Assembly (NCBI GenBank): GCA_022710485.1
Contig: JAKLGU010000003.1
Coordinates: forward strand, 115,826-179,825
Length of the DNA: 64,000 bases
Direction of reading: 5' to 3'
Source of the DNA: Gemmatimonadota bacterium
GTDB lineage: Bacteria > Gemmatimonadota > Gemmatimonadetes > Gemmatimonadales > GWC2-71-9
Shown one piece after another: positions 15,267 to 25,415 of this stretch. Each line of letters starts with the position of its first letter. Within the stretch, counting starts at the first letter, position 1. A program made the position numbers and the translations under genes. Under the pieces are notes generated by a model. The model made no database searches. It was not told the DNA's origin and saw only the letters and a program-made list of their open reading frames with translations.

Positions 15267-17591
15267 ATGACCACCGCCACCGAGCGGGCCACCATCCCCG
15301 TGACTGGCATGACCTGCGCCGCCTGCAGCGCGCGCATCCAGCGCACGCTCGAGCGGGCACCAGGGGTCGCCTCGGCAAACGTCAACCTCATGACCAACTC
15401 GGCCACCGTGGAGTTCGACCCCACGGTCTCCTCGCTCGACGCCCTCATCGCCACCATCAAGGACACCGGATACGGGGCCGAGCTTCCCCGCCCCGATGCG
15501 GCGGTCGGCGAGGCCGAAACGGCCGACGAGCTCCGGCTCGCGGAAGAGCGGGCCGTCCTGCGCCGGAAGGTGACGGTCAGCCTCGTCGCCGCTGCCGTCG
15601 CCATGCTCATCGGCATCCCGCTCGGCGAGGCAGCCGCGGCCCAGGGCGCCGACGATCCGCTCATGCACCTCATGATGCCGCTCGGCCACGCCCTTCGGTC
15701 GATCGCCCCTGGCATTTTCACGGTGAGCGCCGACGCATGGCGCTGGACGCTTCTCCTCCTGACCCTCCCCATCGTGTTCTGGGCCGGCCGCCACTTCTAC
15801 GTGCGGGCCTGGGCCGCCGCGCGGCACGGCGGCGCCGACATGAACACGCTCGTGTCCGTGGGCACCGGGGCGGCATTCCTCTTCAGCGTCGCGATGACGG
15901 TGGGCGGGCCTTTCTTCGTGGCGCGAGGCGTCGAACCGCACGTGTACTACGAAGCCGTGATCTGGATCATCGCCCTGATCCTCCTCGGCAACTACCTCGA
16001 GGCCCGCGCCAAGGGCCGGACCTCGGCTGCCATCCGGAAGCTGGTCGCGCTCCGGCCGGACACCGCGCACGTCCTGCGGGGCGGGGAAGTCCTCGACCTG
16101 CCGCTCGACGAAGTCCGTACCGGCGACGAGCTGCTCGTCCGCCCTGGCGAGACCATTCCGGTGGACGGCGTCGTTCTCGAGGGCACCACCAGCGTGGATG
16201 AGGCGATGCTCACGGGCGAACCGACCCCGGTGGCCAAGCGCATGGGGAGCCCCGTGGTCGGCGCCACCCTCAACCGAGCCGGGGCCATCCGGATGCGCGC
16301 CACGCGCGTCGGCGGCGACACCGTCCTCGCGCAGATCATCCGGATGGTGCGCGAGGCACAGGGCGCCAAGGCGCCTATCCAGCAGCTCTCCGATCGGATC
16401 GCCGGCATCTTCGTGCCGGTGGTCATCGTCATCGCCCTCGGCACCTTCGCGGCCTGGTACTTCGTCGGGCCCGAGCCGCGGGTCGTGCGGGCACTCGCCG
16501 CCGCCGTCACAGTACTCATCATCGCCTGCCCGTGCGCCATGGGGCTCGCCGTGCCGACCGCCGTCATGGTGGCCACGGGCCGCGGGGCGGAGCGGGGCGT
16601 GCTGTTCAAGGGCGGGAACATCCTGCAGCGCGCCGCCGAGCTCGACGTGGTGGTGCTCGACAAGACCGGCACCATCACGGCGGGGAGCCCGGCGGTCACC
16701 GACGTCTGGGCGCTCGGGGCGGGGAAGGACGCCGAGATGCTCGGGGCCGCGGCCGCCCTCGAGAGAATGAGCGAGCATCCCCTCGGCGAGGCCATCGTGG
16801 CCGAGGCACACGCGCGTGGGTTGGCCATCCCGGAGGTCGCGGAGTTCCAGGTGACGCCGGGCAAGGGCGCGGTGGGCGTCGTGAGCGGCGTCGGCGTCAT
16901 CGTCGGCAATCGCGCCATGCTCACCGACTGGGGCGTGGACCCGTCGTCGCTCGCCGCCGAGGCGGACCAGCTCGCGGCCCGCGGTGCCACGCCGGTCCTG
17001 GTGGCCATCGGGGGCGAGTCCGCCGGCATCATCGCCGTGGCCGACCCGGTCAGGCCGAGCAGCGCCGCGGCGGTGGCGGCGCTCCGCTCCCTGGGCCTGG
17101 AGGTCGTGATGCTCACCGGCGACGCCCGCGGCACGGCTGAAGCCGTCGCTCGGCAGGTCGGGATCACGCAAGTGATCGCAGAGGTGCTGCCGGAGCACAA
17201 GCGGGACGAGGTGCAGCGGCTGCAGGGGGAAGGGAAGGTGGTCGGGATGGTGGGCGACGGGCTCAACGACGCGCCGGCCCTGGCCCAGGCCGACGTCGGC
17301 ATCGCCATCGGCACCGGCACCGACGTGGCGGTCGAGGCCGGCGACGTGACGCTCATGCGCGGCGACCTGGCCGGGGTTCCCGAGGCGGTGCGGCTGGCGC
17401 GCCGCACGCTCCGCGTCATCAAGCAGAATCTCTTCTGGGCGTTCGCGTACAACGTGGTGGGCATCCCGGTGGCAGCGGGCGCGCTCTACCCGATGTTCGG
17501 GCTGCTCCTTACACCGACGATGGCGGCTGCGGCCATGGCGGTGAGCAGCGTCTCCGTGGTCACCAACAGCCTGCGCCTCCGGAGGGCCTGA
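15267..17591 (+). CDS. copA: Copper-exporting P1B-type ATPase
   Basis: Inner-membrane Cu(I) efflux pump of 774 residues. One N-terminal HMA domain carries GMTCAAC (Cys 17 and 20). The transmembrane metal site is CPC in [13 protein letters not shown]. The phosphorylation site is DKTGT, the P1B nucleotide-domain motif is SEHPLGEAI, and the hinge is [14 protein letters not shown]. The length and order are normal. It overlaps csoR by 1 nt (TGATG), so pump and repressor are coupled. Confidence 0.96.
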   Translation: MTTATERATIPVTGMTCAACSARIQRTLERAPGVASANVNLMTNSATVEFDPTVSSLDALIATIKDTGYGAELPRPDAAVGEAETADELRLAEERAVLRRKVTVSLVAAAVAMLIGIPLGEAAAAQGADDPLMHLMMPLGHALRSIAPGIFTVSADAWRWTLLLLTLPIVFWAGRHFYVRAWAAARHGGADMNTLVSVGTGAAFLFSVAMTVGGPFFVARGVEPHVYYEAVIWIIALILLGNYLEARAKGRTSAAIRKLVALRPDTAHVLRGGEVLDLPLDEVRTGDELLVRPGETIPVDGVVLEGTTSVDEAMLTGEPTPVAKRMGSPVVGATLNRAGAIRMRATRVGGDTVLAQIIRMVREAQGAKAPIQQLSDRIAGIFVPVVIVIALGTFAAWYFVGPEPRVVRALAAAVTVLIIACPCAMGLAVPTAVMVATGRGAERGVLFKGGNILQRAAELDVVVLDKTGTITAGSPAVTDVWALGAGKDAEMLGAAAALERMSEHPLGEAIVAEAHARGLAIPEVAEFQVTPGKGAVGVVSGVGVIVGNRAMLTDWGVDPSSLAAEADQLAARGATPVLVAIGGESAGIIAVADPVRPSSAAAVAALRSLGLEVVMLTGDARGTAEAVARQVGITQVIAEVLPEHKRDEVQRLQGEGKVVGMVGDGLNDAPALAQADVGIAIGTGTDVAVEAGDVTLMRGDLAGVPEAVRLARRTLRVIKQNLFWAFAYNVVGIPVAAGALYPMFGLLLTPTMAAAAMAVSSVSVVTNSLRLRRA

Positions 17592-17962
17592 TGCATACCC
17601 CGACACCCGGCCACGAGACCCCGTCCGACGGGAGCTTCGCCCCCTGCGCCTGCCCCCGTCCGGGCGACGGCGAACACGCGGTGGCAGTGGATCCGGAACT
17701 CAAGGCGTCGGCGCTCACCCGGCTCCGGCGGATCGAGGGGCAGGTGCGCGGCCTGCAGAAAATGGTGGAGGAGGAACGCTACTGTGCCGATGTGCTGACC
17801 CAGATCTCGTCCGTCCACGAGGCGCTTCGTGGCGTGGCGCGCATCCTGTTCCGGAACCACCTGGAGCACTGCGCCGCCAGCGCGATCCGCTCGGGGCAGC
17901 CCGAGCAGACCGGGGCGATGTATGATGAGTTGGTGGAGTTGATGTACAGAAGCGCCCGATAA
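17591..17962 (+). CDS. csoR: CsoR-family copper-sensing repressor
   Basis: All-helical DUF156 repressor of 123 residues. The Cu(I) ligand set is intact with canonical spacing: Cys 65 (YCADV), His 90 and Cys 94 (NHLEHC). This distinguishes copper sensors from nickel and formaldehyde homologues. The helix LRRIEGQVRGLQKMV is diagnostic. The N terminus is longer than usual by about 35 residues and carries an extra CAC pair (Cys 19 and 21), which might act as a second metal site. It probably represses copZ-copA-csoR from the C-tract site upstream of copZ. Confidence 0.93.
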   Translation: MHTPTPGHETPSDGSFAPCACPRPGDGEHAVAVDPELKASALTRLRRIEGQVRGLQKMVEEERYCADVLTQISSVHEALRGVARILFRNHLEHCAASAIRSGQPEQTGAMYDELVELMYRSAR

Positions 17963-17964
17963 CG

Positions 17965-18041
17965 GGCGGGGAGGCGGCGAAGCGGGGAAGTGAACCGGTC
18001 GGGGTGGGGAAGGGCCCTCCCCGCTGGCCCGCTTCCCCGCC
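17965..18041. terminator. Repeat-derived bidirectional hairpin between csoR and the MFS gene
   Basis: Two 23-nt arms built from the GCGGGGAA repeat family (17965-17987 and 18019-18041) are inverted copies matching at 19 of 23 positions. They end one base from the MFS stop codon. The hairpin separates convergent genes and probably ends both transcripts, although it lacks a clear T tract. Confidence 0.55.
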
Positions 18042-19589
18042 TTAGATCCCTGCCTTCACGACCGGATGCGTCGCCGTCGTTCTCGCCGCCACGAAGGCGA
18101 TGTCCCGCAGCACGGTGCGCACGCCGAAGAAGAGCACCACACCCCCGGCAATGGACGCCGCCGGAAGGATGAAGATGGCGCGGTCGATCCCGAAGCGATC
18201 GGACAGGAAACCCACCAACGGCAGCGCGATCGCGTCGCCCGCCACGTGGATGAAGAGCAGGTAGGCGCCCATCACGGTGGCGCCGATCCGCGCCGGCACC
18301 ACGTCGAACACAGCCGCGATGACCGGGCCGTTGTACAGGGTCAGGAAGAAGAACGCCGCCGTGAACACCGGGACGAAGAGCGACATGTCCCGCACCGCCA
18401 GCAGCCAGAGGCCGAGCGGCCCGCCAAGCAGGAGCCCGAGGGTCGAGACGATCATACGGCTCCGCCCTGTGTACCTCCCCAGCCAGTCGGCCAGGAACCC
18501 CCCGGCAAGGGTGCCGGCCGTCCCGGCCAGCAATCCCCACTTGCCGAGCAGCAGCGTCCCCTCCGCCAGGCTCATCCCATGCGTCCGGGCCATGAAGGTC
18601 GGCGCCCAGCCCACCAGCCCGTTCATGCCGAAGGCCACGAGCGCGCCGCCGACGAACAGGTACTTCAGCGTCGGCGTCCGGAAGACGGTGTCCACCGCGA
18701 GCCGCATCTCGCCGAGCGCGTCGTTCATGCTCTCCGACGGCAGGAAGTCGAAGATCGTCTCCTTCCGGCGGTTGGCACGGACCACCAGGACCAGGTTGCC
18801 GGCGAGTCCGAGCCCGATGCCGGCGGCGAGCGCGGCGGCGTCGAGGCTCGAGCTGGCACCGAACCGGCTGTCGAGAATCCACGCGGCGAGGAGGCCGCAC
18901 GCCGACCCGAGCAGGAGCGGCCACGCCACCTTGAACGCGCCAGTGGCCCCCATCTCGAGCTGGCGCCAGTACTGCCGCACGGTGAGCGTCGGGGGCGGCC
19001 GGTTGGGGTCGGTCAGCCGTGCCACGAGCGCCGCGAGCAGGAGTCCCGGCACCGCCACCGCCATCATCGAGATCCGCCAGCCGTAGAACGTCTCGAGCTG
19101 CCCGCCCAGCGTGATCCCGAGGATCCCGCCGACGGGAATGCCGGCGGAAAAGATCCCCATGGCCACGGCGCGGCGGCGGCCTGGGAAGTAGTCCGCCACC
19201 AGCGAGGCGGCGGCGGCGGTAAAGGCGGCGGTCCCGATCCCCACGGCTGCTCGGGTCGCGAAAAGCCCCCAGAAGCCGCGCGAGAAGCCGGCGAGGAAGG
19301 CGAAGACGCTCCAGATCACCACGCCGGCGGTGGCCACCGCGCGCCGGGACCGCAGGTCACTCAGGACGCCGAACGGGAAGACGGCCACCGAAAAAAGCAG
19401 GACGAAGGCAGACGCCACCCAGCCGATGTGGGTGTCGGTGAGGTGAAGATCGAATTCGATGGGTGGGACGAGCGCAAAAATGACGTTTCGGTTGACGTAG
19501 CTCAGCAGCTTGAGGACGGCCAGGAGCGCGAGCGCGTACCAGGCGTACGCGCGCGTCGGTCCTGGAAAGGGCGGCAGGCTAGCGGCCAC
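18042..19589 (-). CDS. MFS transporter, spinster-like
   Basis: Inner-membrane transporter of about 515 residues with 12 hydrophobic segments. MFS motif A is clear as [10 protein letters not shown], with related [10 protein letters not shown] in the second half. The pairs [13 protein letters not shown] and [13 protein letters not shown] are typical of the spinster branch. The start is taken as GTG at 19589 because AGGGAG lies just before it; the ATG at 19643 would overlap the upstream gene by 65 nt. It is the last gene of the five-gene operon and may move that pathway's product or substrate. Confidence 0.88.
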   Translation of the reverse strand: MAASLPPFPGPTRAYAWYALALLAVLKLLSYVNRNVIFALVPPIEFDLHLTDTHIGWVASAFVLLFSVAVFPFGVLSDLRSRRAVATAGVVIWSVFAFLAGFSRGFWGLFATRAAVGIGTAAFTAAAASLVADYFPGRRRAVAMGIFSAGIPVGGILGITLGGQLETFYGWRISMMAVAVPGLLLAALVARLTDPNRPPPTLTVRQYWRQLEMGATGAFKVAWPLLLGSACGLLAAWILDSRFGASSSLDAAALAAGIGLGLAGNLVLVVRANRRKETIFDFLPSESMNDALGEMRLAVDTVFRTPTLKYLFVGGALVAFGMNGLVGWAPTFMARTHGMSLAEGTLLLGKWGLLAGTAGTLAGGFLADWLGRYTGRSRMIVSTLGLLLGGPLGLWLLAVRDMSLFVPVFTAAFFFLTLYNGPVIAAVFDVVPARIGATVMGAYLLFIHVAGDAIALPLVGFLSDRFGIDRAIFILPAASIAGGVVLFFGVRTVLRDIAFVAARTTATHPVVKAGI

Positions 19590-20724
19590 CCCGATCTCCC
19601 TTGGCTTCGTCGGCCCGCTGGTCGCGGAAGGCCAGCGCGGCACGATACTCGGTCACGAGCCGCTCCATCATGGCGTCACGGCGGTCGTACAGCCGCTTGA
19701 TCGGCCGGGGTGGAACCCGCTGGAGCGCGTAGGCCGTGAGGAGGGGCAGGGTGATCGTGTTGTCGGCGTAGCATACGACGGTGCCGGGCAGCTGGTCGGG
19801 GTCGATCTTGCCCCAGCTCACCGCCTCGTTGGGTGTGGCCCCGGAAAGGCCGCCCACGTCGGGGCGCGCATCGGTCATCTGCAGGAAGTAGTCGTGCCCA
19901 CGCTCGTCGATGCCGAGCACCTCCTGGATCTGGGGCTCGGTCTGCAGCATGAAGTTTTTCGGGCTCCCGCCGCCGGCGATCAGCACGCCGCTCTTGCCGC
20001 CGGTCCGCTTGGCCTCCAGCACGATGGCGGCCGTCTCGTTCACGTCGGCGCTGACGTCGAAGCGCAGAAGGCTTCCGGCCAGCGCCTGCTCGGCCACGTT
20101 CATGCCGATGGAGCTGTCGCCCGGCGAGCTGGTGTAGATCGGCACCCCGAGTTCGTGCGCCCGCGACAGGACGGAGCGCTTGGAGAGCCCGAGCGCCGCC
20201 TCGCGACCGCGGAGGTAGCCGCCCAGGAGGTAGTGATACTCCGCCGAGCTCATGGCGCGCTGGAACTCGGGCCGCGCCGAGACCTCCCGCACGAAGGCGT
20301 CGGTGGAGAGGAGCACGTCGTAGTCGAAGAAGATGTCGTAGATCCGCACCACGCCCTTTTCGCGGAGCTCGACGTCGTCGGCGTCGTGCCGGCCCTGGTG
20401 GAGGGCCAGCCCCAGCGCGAAATGCGCGTCGTGGTACAGGTTGGCGCCGGTGGAGATGATCCAGTCCACGAACCCCGCCTCCATCAGCGGGATCAGGCAG
20501 CTCATCCCGATTCCGGCCGGCGTCATCGCACCGGTGAGGCTCATGCCGACAGTGGTATCGGGCTGGAGCATCCGTTTCGTGAAGAGATGGCACGCCTCGC
20601 GGAGCCGCCCGGCGTTGTAGGCCAGGAAGGCGTTGTCCACCAGGTCGGCCACCAGTTCCTGGCCGCTGATGGCGGTCGGGTCAATCCGCTTGCCGCGGAG
20701 GTAGGGGCCCGAGGGACGAGTCAT
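19579..20724 (-). CDS. Deoxyhypusine synthase-like protein
   Basis: A 381-residue NAD-dependent enzyme of the deoxyhypusine synthase fold. The active-site lysine region is GGGSPKNF (Lys about residue 258). The substrate and NAD regions include [22 protein letters not shown] and [15 protein letters not shown]. Bacteria normally lack eIF5A, and bacterial homologues are thought to make polyamines such as homospermidine or to transfer aminobutyl groups to other acceptors. Its operon partners (LOG nucleosidase, class V PLP enzyme, MFS transporter) are not the usual polyamine genes. It overlaps the MFS start by 11 nt. Confidence 0.85.
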   Translation of the reverse strand: MTRPSGPYLRGKRIDPTAISGQELVADLVDNAFLAYNAGRLREACHLFTKRMLQPDTTVGMSLTGAMTPAGIGMSCLIPLMEAGFVDWIISTGANLYHDAHFALGLALHQGRHDADDVELREKGVVRIYDIFFDYDVLLSTDAFVREVSARPEFQRAMSSAEYHYLLGGYLRGREAALGLSKRSVLSRAHELGVPIYTSSPGDSSIGMNVAEQALAGSLLRFDVSADVNETAAIVLEAKRTGGKSGVLIAGGGSPKNFMLQTEPQIQEVLGIDERGHDYFLQMTDARPDVGGLSGATPNEAVSWGKIDPDQLPGTVVCYADNTITLPLLTAYALQRVPPRPIKRLYDRRDAMMERLVTEYRAALAFRDQRADEAKGDRGGR

Positions 20725-20749
20725 CTGGTACTCCGGTGTCGGCTGAAGG

Positions 20750-21493
20750 TCAGGCCCGCCTGGAGCGGGCGTCGAGGACGATGCGGACGGCCTCTTCCGG
20801 GTCGTCGGTCACGTGAAAGAGCGTCAGGTCCGCGGCGTCGATGTTGCCCGCGCCCGCCACGGTGCGCGAGAGCCACTCCACCATCCCCTCCCAGTAGGCC
20901 CGCCCGAAGAGGATCACCGGGAACGACTTCACCTTGCCGGTCTGGATCAGGGTCAGCGCCTCGAAGAGCTCGTCCATCGTGCCGTAGCCGCCGGGAAAGA
21001 CGATGAACGCGGTGGCGTACTTCACGAACATCGTCTTCCGCACGAAGAAGAACTTGAAGAGCAGGTTCTTCGTGAGGTAGGGGTTGTTGCCCTGCTCGAA
21101 GGGGAGCTCGATGTTGCACCCCACCGATTCGCCGCCGGCCTCCTTGGCGCCGCGGTTGCCCGCCTCCATGATGCCGGGGCCGCCACCGGTGATGACCGGG
21201 ATGCGATGCTCGGCGAGCAGCCGCGCCACCTCCACGGCATCCCGGTAGTAGCGATCGTTCGGCTTGGTGCGCGCCGACCCGAAGATCGACACGCCGTTCT
21301 CGATCGAGGCCAGGTTGTCGAAGCCCCAGACGAATTCGCCCATGATGCGGAGCACACGCCAGGAGTCGCTGACCCGGAGCGCCGTGGCGCGCTGGCGCTC
21401 CTCGACGGTGGCGAATCGCTCGAACAGGAGTTCGTCTTCGGTCAGGCTCCGGTCGATCGGTCGCTCGGAGGGGACGGGGGCGTCAGCGGCCAT
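20750..21493 (-). CDS. LOG-family nucleotide 5'-monophosphate phosphoribohydrolase
   Basis: Rossmann-fold protein of 247 residues of the LOG/YgdH family, which splits the N-glycosidic bond of nucleoside monophosphates and in some bacteria releases cytokinins. The catalytic signature PGGYGTMDE and the nucleotide loop [14 protein letters not shown] are intact. An N-terminal extension of about 60 residues precedes [10 protein letters not shown]. It overlaps the class V PLP enzyme upstream by 11 nt and lies 25 nt from the next gene, so it is part of the operon. Confidence 0.87.
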   Translation of the reverse strand: MAADAPVPSERPIDRSLTEDELLFERFATVEERQRATALRVSDSWRVLRIMGEFVWGFDNLASIENGVSIFGSARTKPNDRYYRDAVEVARLLAEHRIPVITGGGPGIMEAGNRGAKEAGGESVGCNIELPFEQGNNPYLTKNLLFKFFFVRKTMFVKYATAFIVFPGGYGTMDELFEALTLIQTGKVKSFPVILFGRAYWEGMVEWLSRTVAGAGNIDAADLTLFHVTDDPEEAVRIVLDARSRRA

Positions 21494-22640
21494 GGGTCAG
21501 GCACTCCAGCAGGGCCCGGTGGTCGTCGGGCAGGTTATAGAAGTAGGGGGACACCCGCACATGGCCCGGCCGCGCGTCCACGATGAACCCCGCCTCAGCC
21601 AGCCGGCGCACGTCGGTGTGCGGGTCGTCCGAGGGCAGCATCACGATGGCGCTTCGCTCCTCCGGCCGCGGCGCGACCCTCGGCCTGAGGCCCTGGGCCA
21701 GTGCGCTGGCAATCAAGTCCTCGGTGAGCGCGGCGGTGGCGGCCCGGATCGCGGGCACGCCGAGTTCCTCGATGACGTCGAGCCCGCCCAGTTGGGCGTA
21801 CACCGGCATGAGCGGCGGGGTCCCCGCTTCGAGCCGCCGCGCGTCGTCGTGAAACTCGAACGCGCGCGGGTCAAACTTGAACTGTTCGCGGTGCGCAAAC
21901 CAGCCCGTCACCGAGGGGCGGAGCGCCGCCAGCAGGTCGGGCCGTGCGTACAGGAATGCGACCCCCGTTCCGCCGAGCAGCCACTTGAGCCCGCCGCCGA
22001 GGTAGAAGTCCACGTCCAGCGCGCGGACGTCCACCGGGAGCTGGCCCGCGGCCTGGTAGCCGTCCACGAGGCAGAGCGCGCCCGCCCGGTGGGCGATGGC
22101 GCTGATGGCGCCCGCGTCCTGGATGGCCCCGCTCGTGAAGAAGACATGGCTGGTGGCCACCAGGGCGGTCCGCCGGTCCACCGCCCGTTCGTACATCTCG
22201 AGCGGCACGCCGACGCCGTCCGGGCTCTCGAGCACCACGACCTCCACCCCCTCCCGCGCCTTGGCCATCCACTGGTAGCCGATGGTCGGGAAGTCGAGGC
22301 TGGTGACCACCACCCTCGGGCGGCTGTTGTAGTCGAGCGCCGACGCCACCACGCCGAGGGCGCTCGACACGTTGGGGTGGAGGGCGACGGACCCTGGAGC
22401 GGCGCCAAGCAACTGGCCGTAGCGCGCGCGCAGCTCCTCGAGCGCCGCCCACCAGGTGTCGTACCAGGCCGAGGCGCCGCGGGTGTCCCAGAGGTCGAGG
22501 TAGGCGTTGACCCTGGCGCGCGAGCGGCGGCTGAGCGCGCCAAGGGAGCAGCTGTTCAGGTAGGTGCACCGCTCGAAGATCGGGAACTCGGCGCGCAGCT
22601 GTCCGGGGGTGAGCTGAAGCACGCCGCTACTGGTTCCCAA
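21483..22640 (-). CDS. Class V aminotransferase fold PLP enzyme (kynureninase/desulfurase-like)
   Basis: PLP-dependent enzyme of 385 residues. The expected Schiff-base lysine is in GGGLKWLLGG, with the cofactor-binding Asp in LVDGYQAAGQ and an N-terminal YLNSCSLGAL segment resembling kynureninase. The catalytic Cys loop of cysteine desulfurases is not evident, so lyase or transaminase activity is more likely. It overlaps the DUF481 gene by 14 nt upstream and the LOG gene by 11 nt downstream. The substrate is unknown. Confidence 0.85.
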   Translation of the reverse strand: MGTSSGVLQLTPGQLRAEFPIFERCTYLNSCSLGALSRRSRARVNAYLDLWDTRGASAWYDTWWAALEELRARYGQLLGAAPGSVALHPNVSSALGVVASALDYNSRPRVVVTSLDFPTIGYQWMAKAREGVEVVVLESPDGVGVPLEMYERAVDRRTALVATSHVFFTSGAIQDAGAISAIAHRAGALCLVDGYQAAGQLPVDVRALDVDFYLGGGLKWLLGGTGVAFLYARPDLLAALRPSVTGWFAHREQFKFDPRAFEFHDDARRLEAGTPPLMPVYAQLGGLDVIEELGVPAIRAATAALTEDLIASALAQGLRPRVAPRPEERSAIVMLPSDDPHTDVRRLAEAGFIVDARPGHVRVSPYFYNLPDDHRALLECLTHGR

Positions 22641-23682
22641 AGGTCCAGCTCAGGCCGGAGTTCACGCCATAGTCGTTGCCCGACGTCCCGGAGGGAGGCT
22701 GGGTGTCCCAGTTGCCATAGAACGACAGGTTCCAGTTGATGGTGCCGAACAGCTTGAGGAAGTACGAGGCGTTGGTGTTGAAGAAGAACCGGCCCGGCTC
22801 GGTGAGCGAGGGAATGGCGTCGATGGTCAGGTTCAGTGACGTCCGCTTGAACATCACGTAGTTGAGCGTGCCGAGCAGCATGACGCCGACGAGATTTTCG
22901 GAGGTCGCCGTGGTTACGGAGGACTCGTAGTTGGTGTTCTGGTAGACCAGGCCCCCGACGACGCTGGCGCGCAGGTTGCTCGTCTTCTTCAGGTACCGGC
23001 CGACGCCGCCGCCAAAGTTGGCCTGGAGGCTGATCTGCTGTTCGGCGCTCTGGAGGCCGCTCGCGAAGCCAGTGTAGTACCAGTTGTTCCATCGCATCAG
23101 GTGCGCACCGACGACCGTCATCTGGTTGCGCGTCGACGCGTCGACTCCCGAGCTGCTGGAAAGGTTAGAGTTGAATGTGAGCGCGGCGCTCCACCTCGGG
23201 CGCGGGTAGTTGACGTTGGACGCGATGTTGTACGTGGTGGTGTTGTTGCCTTTCGCATAGCTGATGCCAGAGGTCAGGTTTCCGTTGAGGCGGCCAAAGA
23301 ACGAATCCGATGTCCGGCTCAATCCGGCGATCCTCGACTTGTCGAACACCAGGCGCTCCCCGCCGGCTTGCTCGATCTCGACCAGCACTGAATCGCTCCC
23401 CTCCACCGGATGGACCGAGATATGCCCCGTGTACACGGAGCCGTCGTCGAGTTCTACCAGGAAGAGCTGCGGGCTTTCGATGCGCGCGATGCGCGACCAG
23501 TTCACCGAGATGGTCCCGTCCACGTAATCGAGCCCCACATAGACCGCGCCGGCGTCCATTGTCTTGATCTCGCACGTCATCCGGTCACCGTTCCGCATGT
23601 GCAACACGTCCGTCTTCGGCCCGAGGAAAACCGTCGGGCCGGCGAGGATGGCGGCGCTCAGAAAGACAGAGCCGAAGAGCAT
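22627..23682 (-). CDS. DUF481 outer-membrane barrel protein
   Basis: YdiY-like protein of 351 residues. The first 120 residues after a short signal form an SH3-like periplasmic part (DVLHMRNGDRMTCEIKTMD, ISVNWSRIARIES). The rest is a beta-barrel of aromatic alternating strands ending in SGLSWTFGNQ. DUF481 proteins have no established function. It is the first gene of a five-gene operon that continues with a PLP enzyme, so it may provide outer-membrane passage for the same compound. Confidence 0.85.
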   Translation of the reverse strand: MLFGSVFLSAAILAGPTVFLGPKTDVLHMRNGDRMTCEIKTMDAGAVYVGLDYVDGTISVNWSRIARIESPQLFLVELDDGSVYTGHISVHPVEGSDSVLVEIEQAGGERLVFDKSRIAGLSRTSDSFFGRLNGNLTSGISYAKGNNTTTYNIASNVNYPRPRWSAALTFNSNLSSSSGVDASTRNQMTVVGAHLMRWNNWYYTGFASGLQSAEQQISLQANFGGGVGRYLKKTSNLRASVVGGLVYQNTNYESSVTTATSENLVGVMLLGTLNYVMFKRTSLNLTIDAIPSLTEPGRFFFNTNASYFLKLFGTINWNLSFYGNWDTQPPSGTSGNDYGVNSGLSWTFGNQ

Positions 23683-23802
23683 ACGAGTACCCGGTGCGGA
23701 AGTGTGTCGATCGAGCCGGCCTGAATACTACCGCCGGCGTGGCGGACCGGCACCTTCCGACCCCGCCCCCTGTGCCCCTCAGTCCCCGGTCCCCAGCCCT
23801 CT

Positions 23803-23814
23803 TATATTCCCCCC
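23803..23814 (+). promoter_or_regulatory. Leaderless-type -10 box
   Basis: TATATT (23803-23808) followed by six C residues and the ATG at 23815. No ribosome binding site is present. Same geometry as at 4049. Confidence 0.5.
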
Positions 23815-24120
23815 ATGCCTTCCAGCCCCGGCCACCCTGAGCACCCCGATGCGGCCCGGTACCGCGGATCCTGGGTCGGGCTGCTCCTCGGCGCCGCCGT
23901 CCGGGCCGCGGCGAACCCGCGGCTCGCGATCGACCTGCTCCGGACTGGCTGGGCCTTCCGACGGCGTCGCTGGTGGGCCGCGGCCCCGTTCCTGCCGACC
24001 CCAGACGTGACCTATCTCCGGTGGCGGATGTATACCGCCTATGGCTCCGAGGATGCCGTGCCGCCCCTCGAGGACATGCTGCGGTTCGTCCGGTGGCGCC
24101 GCGAGACGATGGGGCTCTGA
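23815..24120 (+). CDS. Small hypothetical protein
   Basis: A 101-residue protein with a central hydrophobic stretch (GLLLGAAVRAAANPRLAIDLL) and an arginine/tryptophan-rich second half (WAFRRRRWWAAAPFLP, LRFVRWRRETMGL). Unknown family, probably peripheral to or anchored in the membrane. It precedes the NADH dehydrogenase gene by 5 nt and is therefore likely co-transcribed, from a leaderless start. Confidence 0.7.
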   Translation: MPSSPGHPEHPDAARYRGSWVGLLLGAAVRAAANPRLAIDLLRTGWAFRRRRWWAAAPFLPTPDVTYLRWRMYTAYGSEDAVPPLEDMLRFVRWRRETMGL

Positions 24121-24125
24121 ACCCC

Positions 24126-25415
24126 ATGGCATCCGCGCCGAAGCTCTCCACGTGGCCGCGGGTGGTCATCGTGGGCGGCGGGTTCGCCGGGTTGTATGCC
24201 GCGAAGGCGCTGCGCACCGCCCCCGTGCGCATCACCGTCGTCGACCGCACCAACTATCACCTCTTCCAGCCGATGCTCTACCAGGTGGCCACCGCCGCCC
24301 TGGACACCAGCGACATCGCCTCGCCGATTCGGTCCATTCTCCGACACCAGCGGAACACCGAGGTCCTCATGGCCGACGTCACGGCCGTGGACACCGCGGC
24401 GCGGCGGTTGGGCCTGGCCGACGGGACGGAACTCGCCTACGACTATCTCCTGCTCGCGCCGGGGGTCCGCCATTCCTATTTCGGGCATGACGACTGGGAG
24501 GCCTCCGCGCCGGGGCTCAAGACGGCGGACGACGCCGAGGACATCCGGCGCCGCGTGCTGCTGGCGTTCGAGGCGGCGGAGCGGGAAACCGACGTGGAGA
24601 AGCGCCGTGCCCTGCTGACCTTCGTGGTGGTGGGTGGCGGTCCGACCGGCGTCGAGGTGGCGGGCGCGCTGGCCGAGATTCGCCAGTACGCGCTCAAGCG
24701 GGACTTCCGCCGGATCGACCCCCGGGCCGCCACCGTCATGCTCCTCGAGGGGGGGCGGCAGCTCCTGCCGAGCTACCCGGCCGAGCTCGGCGATCGCGCC
24801 CGGGAATCGCTCCGCCGGCTGGGCGTGGATGTCCGCACCGAAACCTTCGTGACGGAGGTGCAGGCGGACCACGTGAGCGCCGGCCGGCTCAGGATTCCGA
24901 CCCATACCGTGGTCTGGGCTGCGGGCAACCGCGCCAGTCCGCTCCTCGCCACGCTCGGCGCGCCGCTCGACAAGTTTGGCCGCGCGCTGGTCGAGCCCGA
25001 TTGCTCGGTTCCGGGGCACCGCGAGGTGTTCGTCCTCGGCGACGCCGCCGCTTTTCCGGGGAAGGACGGGAATCCGCTCCCGGGGCTTTGTCCTGTGGCC
25101 ATTCAGCAGGGGAAATATGCCGCCGCCACCATCCGCGCAGACCTGGTTGGCAAGCCGCGCCGCCCGTTCTCCTACCTGGACAAGGGGCAGCTGGCCGTCA
25201 TCGGCCGCGGTCGCGGGGTCGCCGACTTGGGTCCGCTCCATTTCCACGGCTTCATCGCCTGGCTGGCCTGGATCTTCGTCCACATCTTCTTCCTGATCGG
25301 CTTCCGCAATCGCCTCGTCGTGTTGATCGACTGGGCCATCTCGTACGTGACCTACGCACGTGGCGCCCGGGTCATCACCGGACACCCACGGACAGAACCC
25401 GGGCCCCACCCGTGA
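24126..25415 (+). CDS. ndh: Type II NADH dehydrogenase (NDH-2)
   Basis: Non-pumping NADH:quinone oxidoreductase of 429 residues on the inner membrane. The FAD dinucleotide motif is VVIVGGGFAGLYAAKAL at the N terminus, the NADH motif is TFVVVGGGPTGVEVAGAL near residue 165, and the quinone-side AIQQGKYAA segment follows. A C-terminal hydrophobic stretch (WLAWIFVHIFFLIGF) anchors it. It overlaps queG by 4 nt (GTGA). The start at ATG 24126 is immediately before the FAD motif. Confidence 0.94.
   Translation: MASAPKLSTWPRVVIVGGGFAGLYAAKALRTAPVRITVVDRTNYHLFQPMLYQVATAALDTSDIASPIRSILRHQRNTEVLMADVTAVDTAARRLGLADGTELAYDYLLLAPGVRHSYFGHDDWEASAPGLKTADDAEDIRRRVLLAFEAAERETDVEKRRALLTFVVVGGGPTGVEVAGALAEIRQYALKRDFRRIDPRAATVMLLEGGRQLLPSYPAELGDRARESLRRLGVDVRTETFVTEVQADHVSAGRLRIPTHTVVWAAGNRASPLLATLGAPLDKFGRALVEPDCSVPGHREVFVLGDAAAFPGKDGNPLPGLCPVAIQQGKYAAATIRADLVGKPRRPFSYLDKGQLAVIGRGRGVADLGPLHFHGFIAWLAWIFVHIFFLIGFRNRLVVLIDWAISYVTYARGARVITGHPRTEPGPHP

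Noticed and set aside
15195..17606. An 803-codon frame opposite copA
   Set aside because: Antisense shadow of an unambiguous P-type ATPase; His/Asp/Gly-rich composition only.
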